From SBBG01 sp033717875 (GTDB lineage Bacteria > Pseudomonadota > Gammaproteobacteria > Ga0077554 > Ga007554), in NCBI GenBank assembly GCA_033717875.1, contig JADDKJ010000001.1:98478-162477 (forward strand): 64,000 nucleotides of DNA. Direction: 5' to 3'. Position 1 is the stretch's first letter. Each line of letters opens with the position of its first letter. Shown here piece after piece: positions 24,844 to 34,300 of the stretch. The translations under genes and the position numbers were made by a program. The notes under the pieces were generated by a model. The model was not told the origin of the DNA, searched no databases, and saw only the letters and a program-made list of their open reading frames with translations.

Positions 24844-24885
24844 ACCTGAAAACCCTGGTTGGAGCCGTAGCGAGAATGACTATTG
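24844..24885 (+). mobile_element. Fragment of a MITE-like foldback element
   Basis: AACCTGAAAACCCTGGTTGG then AGCCGTAGCGAGAATGACTA matches one end of element 1 (the reverse complement of 11605-11644: AACCTAAAAACGGCAATTGG then AGCCGTAGCGAGAATGACTA). Only one end is present. Confidence 0.65.
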
Positions 24886-24928
24886 ATCCGGCAATAAATT
24901 CATCTGCTTTTCCAGCTTTTCTCCCAAA

Positions 24929-24981
24929 TGTAGGGTGCGCCGCGCGCACCATCCGTGCGGTGCGTGAGACGCACCCTACGA
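24929..24981 (+). repeat. Head-to-head pair of REP-like palindromes
   Basis: A forward copy at 24929-24951 (TAGGGTGCGCCGCGCGCACC core) and an inverted copy at 24957-24981 (GGTGCGTGAGACGCACCCTA core), only five bases apart. They end 17 bases before the histidine kinase start. Confidence 0.88.
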
Positions 24982-24997
24982 AACACTGAGATTCCGT

Positions 24998-27900
24998 ATG
25001 AAGATCAAAATGACGTGGCTCGATGAACGGATGGCGCGGATATTCCCGCCGTCGATGGGTTTCCGCCGCCAGTTATCCATTGCCTTCACTCTTGTCATCG
25101 CCGGTCTTGCCTTCGCGTCTTCTCTGATCACTTCCTGGCAGGCGAGTCTGGGTATCCGCGATGCGCTGATCCGGCAGGGTATGCAAGTGACCCGCGGTTT
25201 CTCCCAGCAGAGCATGCTCGCGCTTTTGTACGGGTCCGCCGAAAATGCCCGTGTTCCCGCCGCCGCGACGCTGGCGTTTCCCGATATAGACCATGTCTCC
25301 ATCTATGAAGCGAATGGCAAGGTGCTGATGCGGGAGGGCGGGGTCGCCGACTGGCGGCCGCCACGCCATCCCGTGGTGGCTGAGGACGAAACCCTCATGG
25401 CCGGCGAAACCTCCGGTTTCTGGCACTTCCTTGCCCCGGTGTATTCACACACTCCCGCCGAGAATGAAGCATCTCCCTTTTCTACCAATGAAACCCATCC
25501 TGAATTCCTGGGTTATGTTCACGTTGCGATGAGCAAGAGCACGCTCCATGCGTTGCGGCTGGATATTTTTGTCCGCAATGGTTTGATCACGCTGGGGGGC
25601 GTGGTCATTGTATTGTGGTTGCTGCGATTCATCGTCGGCCGTATGACCCGGCCTTTGAATGAACTTGCCGATCTGATGGAACATGCCAAGGAGATCGGGC
25701 CACAGGTGCGCGCGGCGATATCGGGTACCAAGGAAATATCTCAAATATCCGAGGCGTTTAACAATATGATGCTGTCCCTGGCGGAGAGGGATGAGGATTT
25801 GACCCGCCAGAAAACGATGCTGGAAAGCGAGGTCGAGCAACGTTCCAGGGTGCAGAAGACGTTGAAAGAGAGCGAGGAACGCTTGCGCGCCATTATCAAT
25901 AATGTCATCGACGGCATCGTTATCATCAATGAAGAGGGAGTGATCGAGCTGGTCAACCCATCCATGGAGCGGCTTTTTTGTTATGGCCGTGATGAAATGG
26001 TGGGGAGAAATATCGGCCTGTTGACGACCTCGGAGCATCAAAACAGGCACCAGAAATATATTGATAATTATCTGGCAACCGGCGTTTCCAGGATCATCGG
26101 CATCGGGCGGGAAATTCCCGCGCAGCGCAGGGATGGAAGTGTCTTTCCGATAGAGATCGGTATCACGGAAATGGTTCTTGATAACAGACGCCTGTTCGTC
26201 GGCGTTTTGCGCGATGTCAGCGAGCGCAAACAGATAGAGAAGGACCTGAAACAGGCGCGTGATATGGCGCTGGAGGCGGCCCGTCTCAAATCGGAATTCC
26301 TCGCCAATATGAGCCATGAGATACGCACGCCGATGAATGGCGTGATCGGCATGACGCGGATGTTGCTCGAAACCAAGCTGACCCCGGATCAGCGCGATTT
26401 CGCGGAAACGGTGAACAGCTCGGCCGAGTCATTGCTTTCCATCATCAATGATATTCTCGATTTTTCAAAGATCGAGGCGGGAAAGATGCGCCTGGAAAAC
26501 GTCGCTTTCGATCTGAGGCAGGTGATCGAGGACACGGTTCATTTGTTCGCCGCGCGCGCCTATGGCAAGGGACTGGAACTGATCTCGCTGATTCCCGCCG
26601 ATGTGCCCGTTTCGTTGCTGGGTGATCCCGGGCGTTTGCGCCAGATTCTTTCCAATCTCATGGGCAATGCCATCAAGTTCACCGACTGGGGCGAGGTGAT
26701 GGTTCGTGCAACGCTTGCCAAGGAGTCGGCGGATCAGGTTTTGCTGCGTTTCGAGGTTTCCGACACCGGTATCGGTATCGCACCTGAAACGCGCCGCATT
26801 CTGTTTCAACCCTTCACCCAGGCCGACGGGTCGATTACCCGGAAGTACGGCGGGACGGGTCTGGGGCTTGCGATTTCAAGACAGTTGGCGGAGCTCATGG
26901 GGGGTGAGATTGGCGTGGAAAGCGAGCGGGGCGCGGGAAGCACTTTCTGGGTGAATCTGCCTTTTCAACGGAAGGAAGGGCCGGTTTCTCCGGTCAGCCC
27001 CGTATTCGATGACATCAAGGATGTCAGGGTGCTGGTGGCGGACCAGAATGCCGCCTATCGTTCCACCTTGAGTCACCAGGTCGTCGCCTGGGGCGGGGCG
27101 AGTGGCGTTGCCGGCAGCGCGGATGAAGTGCTGTCCATGCTGCGTTCCGCTCAGGCGAGCGGCACGCCGTATGATGCCGCCCTCCTGGATGCGGGTATGC
27201 CGGGAATGGCTGAAGGGACGCTGCCGCGCGCGATAAAGAACGACCCCGCCATCGCGGCGACGCGGCTGATCATGCTGGTCTCCTATGGGCGGCGTGGCGA
27301 CGAGGCCGTATCGATGCGTCAGGCGGGTGTTGCGGGCATTCTGGCAAAGCCGGTTCGATGGGCTCATTTTCATGAATGTCTGAGCAACGCCCTCGACGTG
27401 GAAACTGCACAAGAAGAGGCTGATATCGTAGCCATCTCCCCGATTATACGCGATGATGTCCGCATTCTTTTGGTCGAAGACAATGCCGTGAATCAGAAAA
27501 TTGCGCTGAACATGTTGCAAAAACTGGGCTATGGCGCCGATGTGGCGAGCGATGGCCGGGAGGCGCTGTCGATCCTGACGGAGCGGCGCTACAGTTTGAT
27601 CCTCATGGATATACAGATGCCGGAACTGGACGGCTATGAAACGACGGCGCTGATTCGCGCCGGAGAAGGAAAGGGCGAGCATGTGCCCATCGTTGCCATG
27701 ACCGCCAACGCCATGGAAGATGTCCGCAAGAAATGCCTGGATTCGGGCATGGACGATTATCTGACCAAGCCCGCCAAGATCGAAACAATGCAAAATATTC
27801 TGGCGCGCTGGCTGCCAGTGGATGACCAGCAAAGCCCTCAGGACAGCGTGGGTCATGACGCGGAGGCCGGATCAGCGGTGTCTTCCGGTGAATTCGAGCC

Positions 27901-28255
27901 GCCCGCGCTCGATAAAGCGACGCTGGAAAATCTGCGCCAACTGATGGGGACGGGCTTTCCCGGTTTGATCAAGTTGTTCCTGACAACCTTCCCCGGGCGC
28001 CTGGCGACGATGCGCGAGGCGGCGAAGAGCGAGGACTATCAAGCGCTGTTGCGCGAGGCCCATGGTCTGAAGGGTAGCAGTGCGAATCTCGGCATGATGG
28101 CGCTGTCGAATGTGTGCAAGGAACTGGAACAGGCTTGCCGGAACGGGATGCCTGCTGACGCGCTGCCCCAGGTGGAAAAAATCGCCGGAGAATATGAACG
28201 TGTCGCAAATGCGTTGTGCAGCGAGGCCGATTTGACGGAGGCCATTGAGCATTGA
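24998..28255 (+). CDS. Hybrid sensor histidine kinase with two receivers and HPt
   Basis: A 1085-residue inner-membrane phosphorelay protein. Order: a first transmembrane helix (about 28-46), a periplasmic sensor region to about 190, a second helix (LITLGGVVIVLWLLRFIV), HAMP, a PAS domain (about 300-410; IIINEEGVIELVNPSMERLF), HisKA with H440 (NMSHEIRTPMNG), HATPase (NLMGNAIKFT, DTGIGI, GTGLGLAIS), a partly divergent first receiver, a canonical second receiver with D871 (LILMDIQMPELDG) and an HPt domain with H1022 (EAHGLKGSSANLG). The neighbouring binding protein and TonB receptor suggest it senses uptake of the same ligand. No output regulator is adjacent. The start is ATG 24998. Confidence 0.92.
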   Translation: MKIKMTWLDERMARIFPPSMGFRRQLSIAFTLVIAGLAFASSLITSWQASLGIRDALIRQGMQVTRGFSQQSMLALLYGSAENARVPAAATLAFPDIDHVSIYEANGKVLMREGGVADWRPPRHPVVAEDETLMAGETSGFWHFLAPVYSHTPAENEASPFSTNETHPEFLGYVHVAMSKSTLHALRLDIFVRNGLITLGGVVIVLWLLRFIVGRMTRPLNELADLMEHAKEIGPQVRAAISGTKEISQISEAFNNMMLSLAERDEDLTRQKTMLESEVEQRSRVQKTLKESEERLRAIINNVIDGIVIINEEGVIELVNPSMERLFCYGRDEMVGRNIGLLTTSEHQNRHQKYIDNYLATGVSRIIGIGREIPAQRRDGSVFPIEIGITEMVLDNRRLFVGVLRDVSERKQIEKDLKQARDMALEAARLKSEFLANMSHEIRTPMNGVIGMTRMLLETKLTPDQRDFAETVNSSAESLLSIINDILDFSKIEAGKMRLENVAFDLRQVIEDTVHLFAARAYGKGLELISLIPADVPVSLLGDPGRLRQILSNLMGNAIKFTDWGEVMVRATLAKESADQVLLRFEVSDTGIGIAPETRRILFQPFTQADGSITRKYGGTGLGLAISRQLAELMGGEIGVESERGAGSTFWVNLPFQRKEGPVSPVSPVFDDIKDVRVLVADQNAAYRSTLSHQVVAWGGASGVAGSADEVLSMLRSAQASGTPYDAALLDAGMPGMAEGTLPRAIKNDPAIAATRLIMLVSYGRRGDEAVSMRQAGVAGILAKPVRWAHFHECLSNALDVETAQEEADIVAISPIIRDDVRILLVEDNAVNQKIALNMLQKLGYGADVASDGREALSILTERRYSLILMDIQMPELDGYETTALIRAGEGKGEHVPIVAMTANAMEDVRKKCLDSGMDDYLTKPAKIETMQNILARWLPVDDQQSPQDSVGHDAEAGSAVSSGEFEPPALDKATLENLRQLMGTGFPGLIKLFLTTFPGRLATMREAAKSEDYQALLREAHGLKGSSANLGMMALSNVCKELEQACRNGMPADALPQVEKIAGEYERVANALCSEADLTEAIEH

Positions 28256-28256
28256 A

Positions 28257-28285
28257 TACCCTCGCCCTCTGGGAGAGGGTGAGGG
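28257..28285 (+). repeat. CCCTC/GAGGG palindromic repeat
   Basis: CCCTCGCCCTCT (28259-28270) pairs with AGAGGGTGAGGG, with one G-T pair. It lies immediately after the histidine kinase stop. It has no T-tract, so it is not a clear terminator. It is related to 17456 and 39521. Confidence 0.65.
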
Positions 28286-28344
28286 AAAAGCGTGTGGCCC
28301 ACATCTTGCTATTTCTCGTGAGGTGCAACTCAAGAGGCCGCACG

Positions 28345-29376
28345 ATGCCCGACATGATTCTTCCATTGCCGCCAGCCGAAGGCCGCTCGACAACGGCTAA
28401 TACCACATTCACAGCGCCACAAACCGCGGCTGACGCCTCAGCCGCGCCGTTTTATGATGCCCTGTCAGCGCTGCTCGGCCTGGGGAACGGGGAGGCCGCG
28501 AGTGGGTCGACGCCCGCGCTTCCCCTGAACGATTCCCCATTGCAGCGGCAAGAGATCCTGCCTGACGGCAATACCTTGCCGCCCTATGCCGCAGCCGTAC
28601 CCTTGCCGGTGAATGTCGCGGTGCAGAACGGCGCAAGCGTTGCCGGGGATAATGATTCGGGCGCAGCGGAAAATGCCGGGACGGCATTTTCCGCTGCCAT
28701 GATTGCCGGAAACCCGTTGATTTCCGCCGCGCCGGTGGCGGAAAATCCCCACGTACTTTCTGACATTTCCCAGGCGATGCTGGCCCGATTGTCCTCTGAA
28801 TCCGCGATGCCGTCCGGCAATTTCGCATCTGTTCTGAATGACAATCCATCTTCCAGCGTATCGCAACCCGTCGGCATCTCTCAAATGACGCCCCTGGCAG
28901 GGCCGCAGCCGAGCCCGCAAAATCCGGCGGCTCATGTCGCCAACGCCATGGCACTCCCGCTGGGCGCGGAAGGATGGGGGCAGGAGCTGGGGAATCGTGT
29001 TCAATGGCTGGTCGGCCAGAACGTGCAGGCCGCGGAATTGCGCATCAATCCGCCGCACCTCGGCCCTGTGGAGATACGCATCTCGGTCGATCAGGATCAG
29101 GCCAGTGTATCATTCACCGCGCAGCATTCCGTTACCCGCGACGCCATCGAAGCGGCCATCCCGCGCTTGCGCGATATGCTGGGTGACAACGGCCTGAACT
29201 TGGCCAATGTCAATGTTTCCTCGCAGTCGCAATCCTTCGCCGATCAGCGCGGACAGCAAAGCGTTCCTCGGCAATATGCGGAATTCATGGGCGGTGCGGA
29301 GCCGCTGGTTTCCGATGAATCATCATCCGCCGCGCGTGGTGTTTCAATCACAGGGCTTGTCGACTATTACGCGTGA
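28345..29376 (+). CDS. fliK: Flagellar hook-length control protein FliK
   Basis: FliK measures hook length and switches the export apparatus to filament substrates. The 343-residue product has the usual layout: a long N-terminal region rich in A, P, S, N and G, then the conserved C-terminal domain WGQELGNRVQWLVGQNVQAAELRINPPHLGPVEIRISVDQDQASVSFTAQH with the LNPPxLGxVEV-type signature, and a Q/S-rich tail. ATG 28345 has a GAGG ribosome binding site; the longer frame from 28252 includes the upstream repeat. It is separated from fliJ by about 25 kb, where most gammaproteobacteria place it directly after fliJ. Confidence 0.9.
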   Translation: MPDMILPLPPAEGRSTTANTTFTAPQTAADASAAPFYDALSALLGLGNGEAASGSTPALPLNDSPLQRQEILPDGNTLPPYAAAVPLPVNVAVQNGASVAGDNDSGAAENAGTAFSAAMIAGNPLISAAPVAENPHVLSDISQAMLARLSSESAMPSGNFASVLNDNPSSSVSQPVGISQMTPLAGPQPSPQNPAAHVANAMALPLGAEGWGQELGNRVQWLVGQNVQAAELRINPPHLGPVEIRISVDQDQASVSFTAQHSVTRDAIEAAIPRLRDMLGDNGLNLANVNVSSQSQSFADQRGQQSVPRQYAEFMGGAEPLVSDESSSAARGVSITGLVDYYA

Positions 29377-29419
29377 GGGTGATTTCTCGACGCTCTTTAG
29401 CGTATCATGGGCAGGTTTT

Positions 29420-29597
29420 TAGGTTCTGTTGACATTTTGGATCGTAGTGAGGGTACGCAGGGCGGTTACCGTCCAAGTGCACGGACTGGAAGGCGGCGAA
29501 GGCGTACTTGCGGTACGTTGAGGCGCCTGCAAGGAGTACGCTTGGACGGTAACCGCCCTGTGCAGCCGCAGTAGATCCAAAATGTCAACAGAACCTA
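29420..29597 (+). mobile_element. MITE-like foldback element 2
   Basis: The ends are a perfect 24-base inverted repeat (29420-29443 against 29574-29597; TAGGTTCTGTTGACATTTTG then GATC). A perfect 19-base inverted repeat lies inside (29459-29477 AGGGCGGTTACCGTCCAAG against 29541-29559). It is 178 bp with no coding capacity, similar in size and plan to element 1, and lies between fliK and bcp. Confidence 0.82.
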
Positions 29598-29621
29598 GGT
29601 TGAATCTCAAGGAGATTGTCC

Positions 29622-30089
29622 ATGTCCAATATCGCTATCGGCAAGCCCGTCCCGGATTTCGGGCTTCCCGCCACCGGTGGCAAAACCATCAACCTTTCGA
29701 GTTTGAAGGGTAAGCACGTCGTGCTGTATTTCTACCCCAAGGACAACACGCCGGGATGCACCCGCGAGGGGCAGGATTTCCGTGATCATTATGAGGAATT
29801 TTCGAGATTCGATACCGTGATCCTCGGCGTATCACGCGACAGCCTCAATTCCCATGAAAAGTTCAAGGAAGCGCAGGGTTTCCAGTTTGATCTGCTGACG
29901 GACGACGATGAACACTTGTGCAAGTTGTTCGATGTCATCAAGCTCAAGAACATGTATGGCAAAGAGGTCATGGGCATTGAGCGCAGCACTTTTCTGATCG
30001 ACAAGAAAGGCGTGTTGCGGCGGGAATGGCGCAAGGTGAAGGTTGAAGGGCATGTTGCCGAGGTGTTGGAGGCGCTTACGGCGCTGTGA
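29622..30089 (+). CDS. bcp: Thioredoxin-dependent peroxiredoxin, BCP/PrxQ type
   Basis: A 155-residue thiol peroxidase that reduces hydrogen and organic peroxides in the cytoplasm. It has the family's VVLYFYPKDNTPGCTREGQDFRD, with the peroxidatic cysteine at C46-47 (PGCT). The common PrxQ resolving cysteine five residues further on is absent (GCTREGQ), so resolution must use another cysteine, perhaps that in EHLCKLFDV, or an external thiol. AAGGAG lies seven bases before ATG 29622; TTG 29616 is less likely. Confidence 0.92.
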   Translation: MSNIAIGKPVPDFGLPATGGKTINLSSLKGKHVVLYFYPKDNTPGCTREGQDFRDHYEEFSRFDTVILGVSRDSLNSHEKFKEAQGFQFDLLTDDDEHLCKLFDVIKLKNMYGKEVMGIERSTFLIDKKGVLRREWRKVKVEGHVAEVLEALTAL

Positions 30090-30108
30090 GAGGCGAACCT
30101 TTTTATCT

Positions 30109-30266
30109 ATAAAGTCGAAGTATCGCCGTTGTAAGTATTTCGTAGGGTGCGTCTCACGCACCGCATGGATGGTGCGCGCGGCGCACCCTACGGTGGGAGA
30201 AAAGCTGGAAAAGCGGATGAATTTGATTGCCGGGTTAATAAAGTCGAAGTACCCCCTGTCGTAAGG
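30109..30266 (+). repeat. Imperfect direct repeat flanking a REP pair
   Basis: ATAAAGTCGAAGTATCGCCG then TTGTAAG (30108-30134) recurs as ATAAAGTCGAAGTACCCCCT then GTCGTAAG (30238-30265). The REP pair lies between. A 14-base identical start is followed by a weaker match. This may be a duplicated regulatory site or a trace of insertion. Confidence 0.5.
30141..30193 (+). repeat. Head-to-head pair of REP-like palindromes
   Basis: A forward copy at 30141-30163 (TAGGGTGCGTCTCACGCACC core) and an inverted copy at 30169-30193 (GGTGCGCGCGGCGCACCCTA core). It is the last pair in the window, 52 bases after the bcp stop. Confidence 0.88.
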
Positions 30267-30274
30267 ATCAATGA

Positions 30275-31360
30275 ATGATAAAAAGCAGCGCATGGGCCGT
30301 TGGGTTGTGCGTGATCGTTGTGCTTTCCGGTTGCGATAAAAAGGCCGAGGAGGAAAAATCGGGCAAGCGGCCGATGGGTACCCTGATTACCGTGACCGAG
30401 GCGAAGCTTCAGGCGGTGCAGCATGTTCAGGAGTCGGTCGGTTGGATCGAAAGCGAGACCTTTCCTTCGGTGGCCGCCGAGGTGGCGGGCCGTGTGGTGC
30501 GGGTCGGGTCGGATATCGGCCAGGCCGTGAGCAAGGGCCAGTTGCTGGCCGAGCTGGATGCGAAGGATGAGCGCATCGCGCGCGAGGCGGCGCAAGCCGA
30601 GGTGGCGCGCGTCCAGGCGTCGCTTGCCAATCAGGAACGCCTGGTGCGGCGTTATGAGAAACTGGTGCAGGAGAAATTCATCCCGGCCACACAACTGGAC
30701 GACGCCCAGTCTCAACTCGCCGTGCTGCGCGAACAACTGGCCGGGGCGCGTGCGCAATTGCAGGCTGCTGAGCATAATCTCGCCAAGGCGCGCATCGTCG
30801 CGCCGGTGGCGGGCCGCATCGACCAGCGCATGGTCTCGGTGGGGGATTATGTCACCCTCGGCAAGCCACTGTTCCTGATTTCTTCCCAGCAGACGTTGCG
30901 TGTGCATTTGCCCTTCCCGGAGGACATGGCATCGGCATTGCGGCCGGGAGGGGTCGTGCGCCTGACTAGTTCCACAGCGCCGGGACAGACGGTCGAAAGC
31001 CGGATCAAGGAAGTGCGTCCCGATGTGGATGCCAAGAGCCATGCCGTGGAGGCGATCGTGGAGCTCGCCAATCCCGGCGGATGGAAGCCCGGCGCCAGCG
31101 TCAACGGCGTGCTGGTGGTGGCGGAGCACGGGCAGGCCGTGACGGTGCCCGAGCAAAGCGTGGTGATGCGCCCCGCCGGCGAAGTGGTGTATGTCGTCAA
31201 GGAAGGCAAGGCCGAACAGCACGTGGTGAAAACCGGTTACCGTTCGAACGGCAATGTCGAAATCCTTGAGGGTCTCGCGGCGGGGACGGTTGTGGCGCTG
31301 GATGGCGCGGCGTTCCTGACGGACAAGACCAAGGTCAATATCAAGAAAGACCAAAAATGA
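30275..31360 (+). CDS. RND efflux periplasmic adaptor (lipoprotein)
   Basis: A 361-residue membrane fusion protein that links an inner-membrane RND pump to an outer-membrane channel. It has a lipoprotein signal with lipobox LSGC (cysteine near residue 20), the lipoyl half-motifs around AEVAGRVVRVGSDIGQAVSKGQLLAELD and VAPVAGRIDQRMVSVGDYVTLGKPL, a coiled-coil hairpin between them, and the beta-barrel and membrane-proximal domains after that. Its stop overlaps the RND gene by four bases (ATGA). Substrate unknown. The outer membrane partner is not encoded here. Confidence 0.92.
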   Translation: MIKSSAWAVGLCVIVVLSGCDKKAEEEKSGKRPMGTLITVTEAKLQAVQHVQESVGWIESETFPSVAAEVAGRVVRVGSDIGQAVSKGQLLAELDAKDERIAREAAQAEVARVQASLANQERLVRRYEKLVQEKFIPATQLDDAQSQLAVLREQLAGARAQLQAAEHNLAKARIVAPVAGRIDQRMVSVGDYVTLGKPLFLISSQQTLRVHLPFPEDMASALRPGGVVRLTSSTAPGQTVESRIKEVRPDVDAKSHAVEAIVELANPGGWKPGASVNGVLVVAEHGQAVTVPEQSVVMRPAGEVVYVVKEGKAEQHVVKTGYRSNGNVEILEGLAAGTVVALDGAAFLTDKTKVNIKKDQK

Positions 31361-34300
31361 GCCTGCCCGCGCTGTCCATCAAGCGCCATGTGCTGGCGTA
31401 CATGCTGTCCGCCGTGCTGGTGCTGTTCGGCGTGATCAGCGCCGAGCGGCTTGGCGTCGACCGCATTCCCCGTGTCGAATTTCCCGTGCTGACGGTGACC
31501 ACCGTATTGCGTGGCGCCAACCCCGAGATCATCGATTCCAGCGTCACCAATGTCATCGAGTCGCAGATCAATACCGTGCCCGGTATCGATCACATCCAGT
31601 CCGCCTCGTCTCCCGGTGTGTCCGTCGTCACCGTCACCTTCGAACTCGAAAAAGACATCAATGTCGCCTTCGACGAGACGCAAACCAAAGTCAATCAGGT
31701 GCTGCGTCAATTGCCGGCCGATGTCGAGCCACCCATCGTGTCGAAGGTGGAGACCAATGCCCAGCCCATCCTGTGGCTGGCGTTGCAAGGCGATCGCACC
31801 TTGCAGCAGCTCAACCAGTATGCCCGTAACGTCATCAAGAAGAGACTGGAGACCATCGACGGTGTGGGCGAAGTGCGTCTGGGGGGCAGGCGCGACAGGA
31901 ATATCCGGGTGAACATCCGGCCGGATCGGATGGCGGCCTTGCAGGTCACTGTCAAAGACATCACCGAAGCCTTTGGCAAAGAGCATGTGCAGGTGCCGGG
32001 CGGTTTTCTGGTAGGAGAAAAAACGGAGAACCTGATCAAGCTCGATGTGGAGTTTCACTCCCTGAATGATCTGCGCAACATGATCGTCGCCTACCACGAT
32101 ACCGCGCCGGTCCGGTTGGACGATGTGGCCGACATCGAGGACGGCATGGAGGATTACCGGCAACTGGCGCATTTCAAGGGCGATCCATCGGTCGGCCTGG
32201 GCATCGTCAAGATCGCCAATACCAACAGCGTAGAGATCATCAGCGAGGTGAAGAAGCGGCTTGATGAAGAAATCATCCCGCAACTGCCCGCCGGCATGAA
32301 GATCACGGTTTCTTCGGATGATTCGCTGTTCATCATGGAGATGGTGAAGACACTCAAGGAACATCTGCTGCTCGGCACCTTGCTCGCGGCGATCATCGTC
32401 TGGCTGTTCTTGAAGAGCGTGCGCTCCACGCTCATCATCGCGGTGGCGATTCCGGTGTCACTGATGGGCGCGGTCGCGGCGATCTATTTTTCCGGCTTCA
32501 CCTTCAATTCGATGACGCTGCTGGCGATGCTGTTGCTGGTGGGCGTGGTGGTGGACGATGCCATCGTGGTGCTGGAAAATATTTTCCGCCATCGCGAAGA
32601 GGGCAACGCCGATGCCATCGCCGCCGCCATCGAAGGCTCGAAACAGGTGCAATTCGCCGTGCTTGCCTCTTCGCTCACCCTGGTGTCAATCTTCGCGCCG
32701 GTGATTTTCATGCAGGGCATCGTCGGGCGTTTCTTCGAGTCCTTCGCCACGGTGGTGACCATCGGTGTGCTGGTGTCGCTGTTCGTTTCGCTGACACTGA
32801 CACCAATGCTGTGTTCCAGGTATCTCAGGGTCTCGCAGCAGAATGGCATGGTCTATCGGATATTGGAAAACACATTCAGGGCGCTCGACCGGGCCTATCG
32901 GCGGCTGCTCGATGTGGCGTTGGCATACCGCTGGAGCGTGGTGTTTCTGACCCTGATCATCATCGCCTCCAGCAGCTGGTTTTTCGCCAAGGTCGGCAAA
33001 GGCTTTGTCCCCGAGGAAGACGAGGGGCGCTTCATGGTGTTCATCAAGACGCCTTTGGGCGTGAGTATCGACTACACCAATGATCGCCTGGAGAAGATCG
33101 AAAAGGTGCTGGGCAGCCATAAGGAAATCATTACCTATTTCACCGCGATCGGCCTTGGTCAGGCGGGTCAGGTGAATCAAGGCATCGCCTTTGTCCGCCT
33201 GGTGCCGCGTGGCGAACGCACACTCAAACAGTCCGAGGTGATCGACGCGGTGCGCAAGGAATTGATGCAAATCCCCGGTGTTCGCGCCTTTGCCTCCGGC
33301 GTACCGCCGATCGGCGGGATGCGCGGCGAGCCTTTGCAGTTCGTTGTGACAGGCCCCAACCTGGCCGAAGTCGGCAGGTTGACCACGGCGATGCAGGAGA
33401 AGCTTGGTGCCATGCAGGAGCTGGGGCGGCTGGATGTCGATCTGCAACTGGATTTGCCGCAAATCGAAATGATCCTCGACCGTACCCGCGCTGCCGATCT
33501 CGGGATAAGTTCCAGGGATGTGGCGCAGGCGGTGAACGTGATGGCGGGAGGCGTGGATGTGGCGCGCTACAACGACGTGCCTGGCGACGGCGAACGTTAC
33601 GACATTCGCCTTAAGGCCGTCGAAAGTAATTTCAAACAACTTGCCGATTTCAGCAAGATCTATCTGCGTAGCAAGGACGGCAAAATGGTGCGTCTGGATA
33701 CGCTGGCGAAGTTCAAGCAGGCGCTCGGTCCTGCGATCATCAGCCGCTACGACATGCAATACGCCGCGAACTTCGCCGGTTCGCCCAGCATCCCCCTCGG
33801 CGAGGCGGTGAACAAGGTCAAACAGGTGGCGGACGAAACGCTGCCCGCCGGGTATTCGATCAAATTCACCGGCCAGGCGGAGCAGTTCGGCAAGACCGTG
33901 AATTACATGATCTTCGCCTTCGTGCTGGCGCTGGGGTTGGTCTACATGGTGCTGGCCAGCCAGTTCAATTCGTTCATTCAACCCATGGTCATCATGCTGG
34001 CGCAGCCGCTGGCGATCATCGGCGGTGTCGCCGGATTATGGCTGCTCGGTCATACCCTGAATATCTATTCCATGATCGGACTGGTGTTGCTGATAGGCCT
34101 GGTGGCGAAAAACTCCATCCTGCTGGTGGATCTCACCAACCAGATGCGCAGCGCGGGCAAGGATATCGATACCGCGTTGCGGGAAGCCTGCCCGATCCGC
34201 ATGCGCCCGGTGCTGATGACCTCGGCGACCATCATTCTCGCACTGTTGCCCGCCGCCATCGGCATCGGCGCGGGTTCCGACACCAACGGCCCGCTCGCCG

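Noticed and set aside
2342..30193. Repeated palindromes as a possible CRISPR array
   Set aside because: Copies are scattered singly or in inverted pairs with irregular spacing, not direct repeats with uniform spacers, and no cas genes are present.
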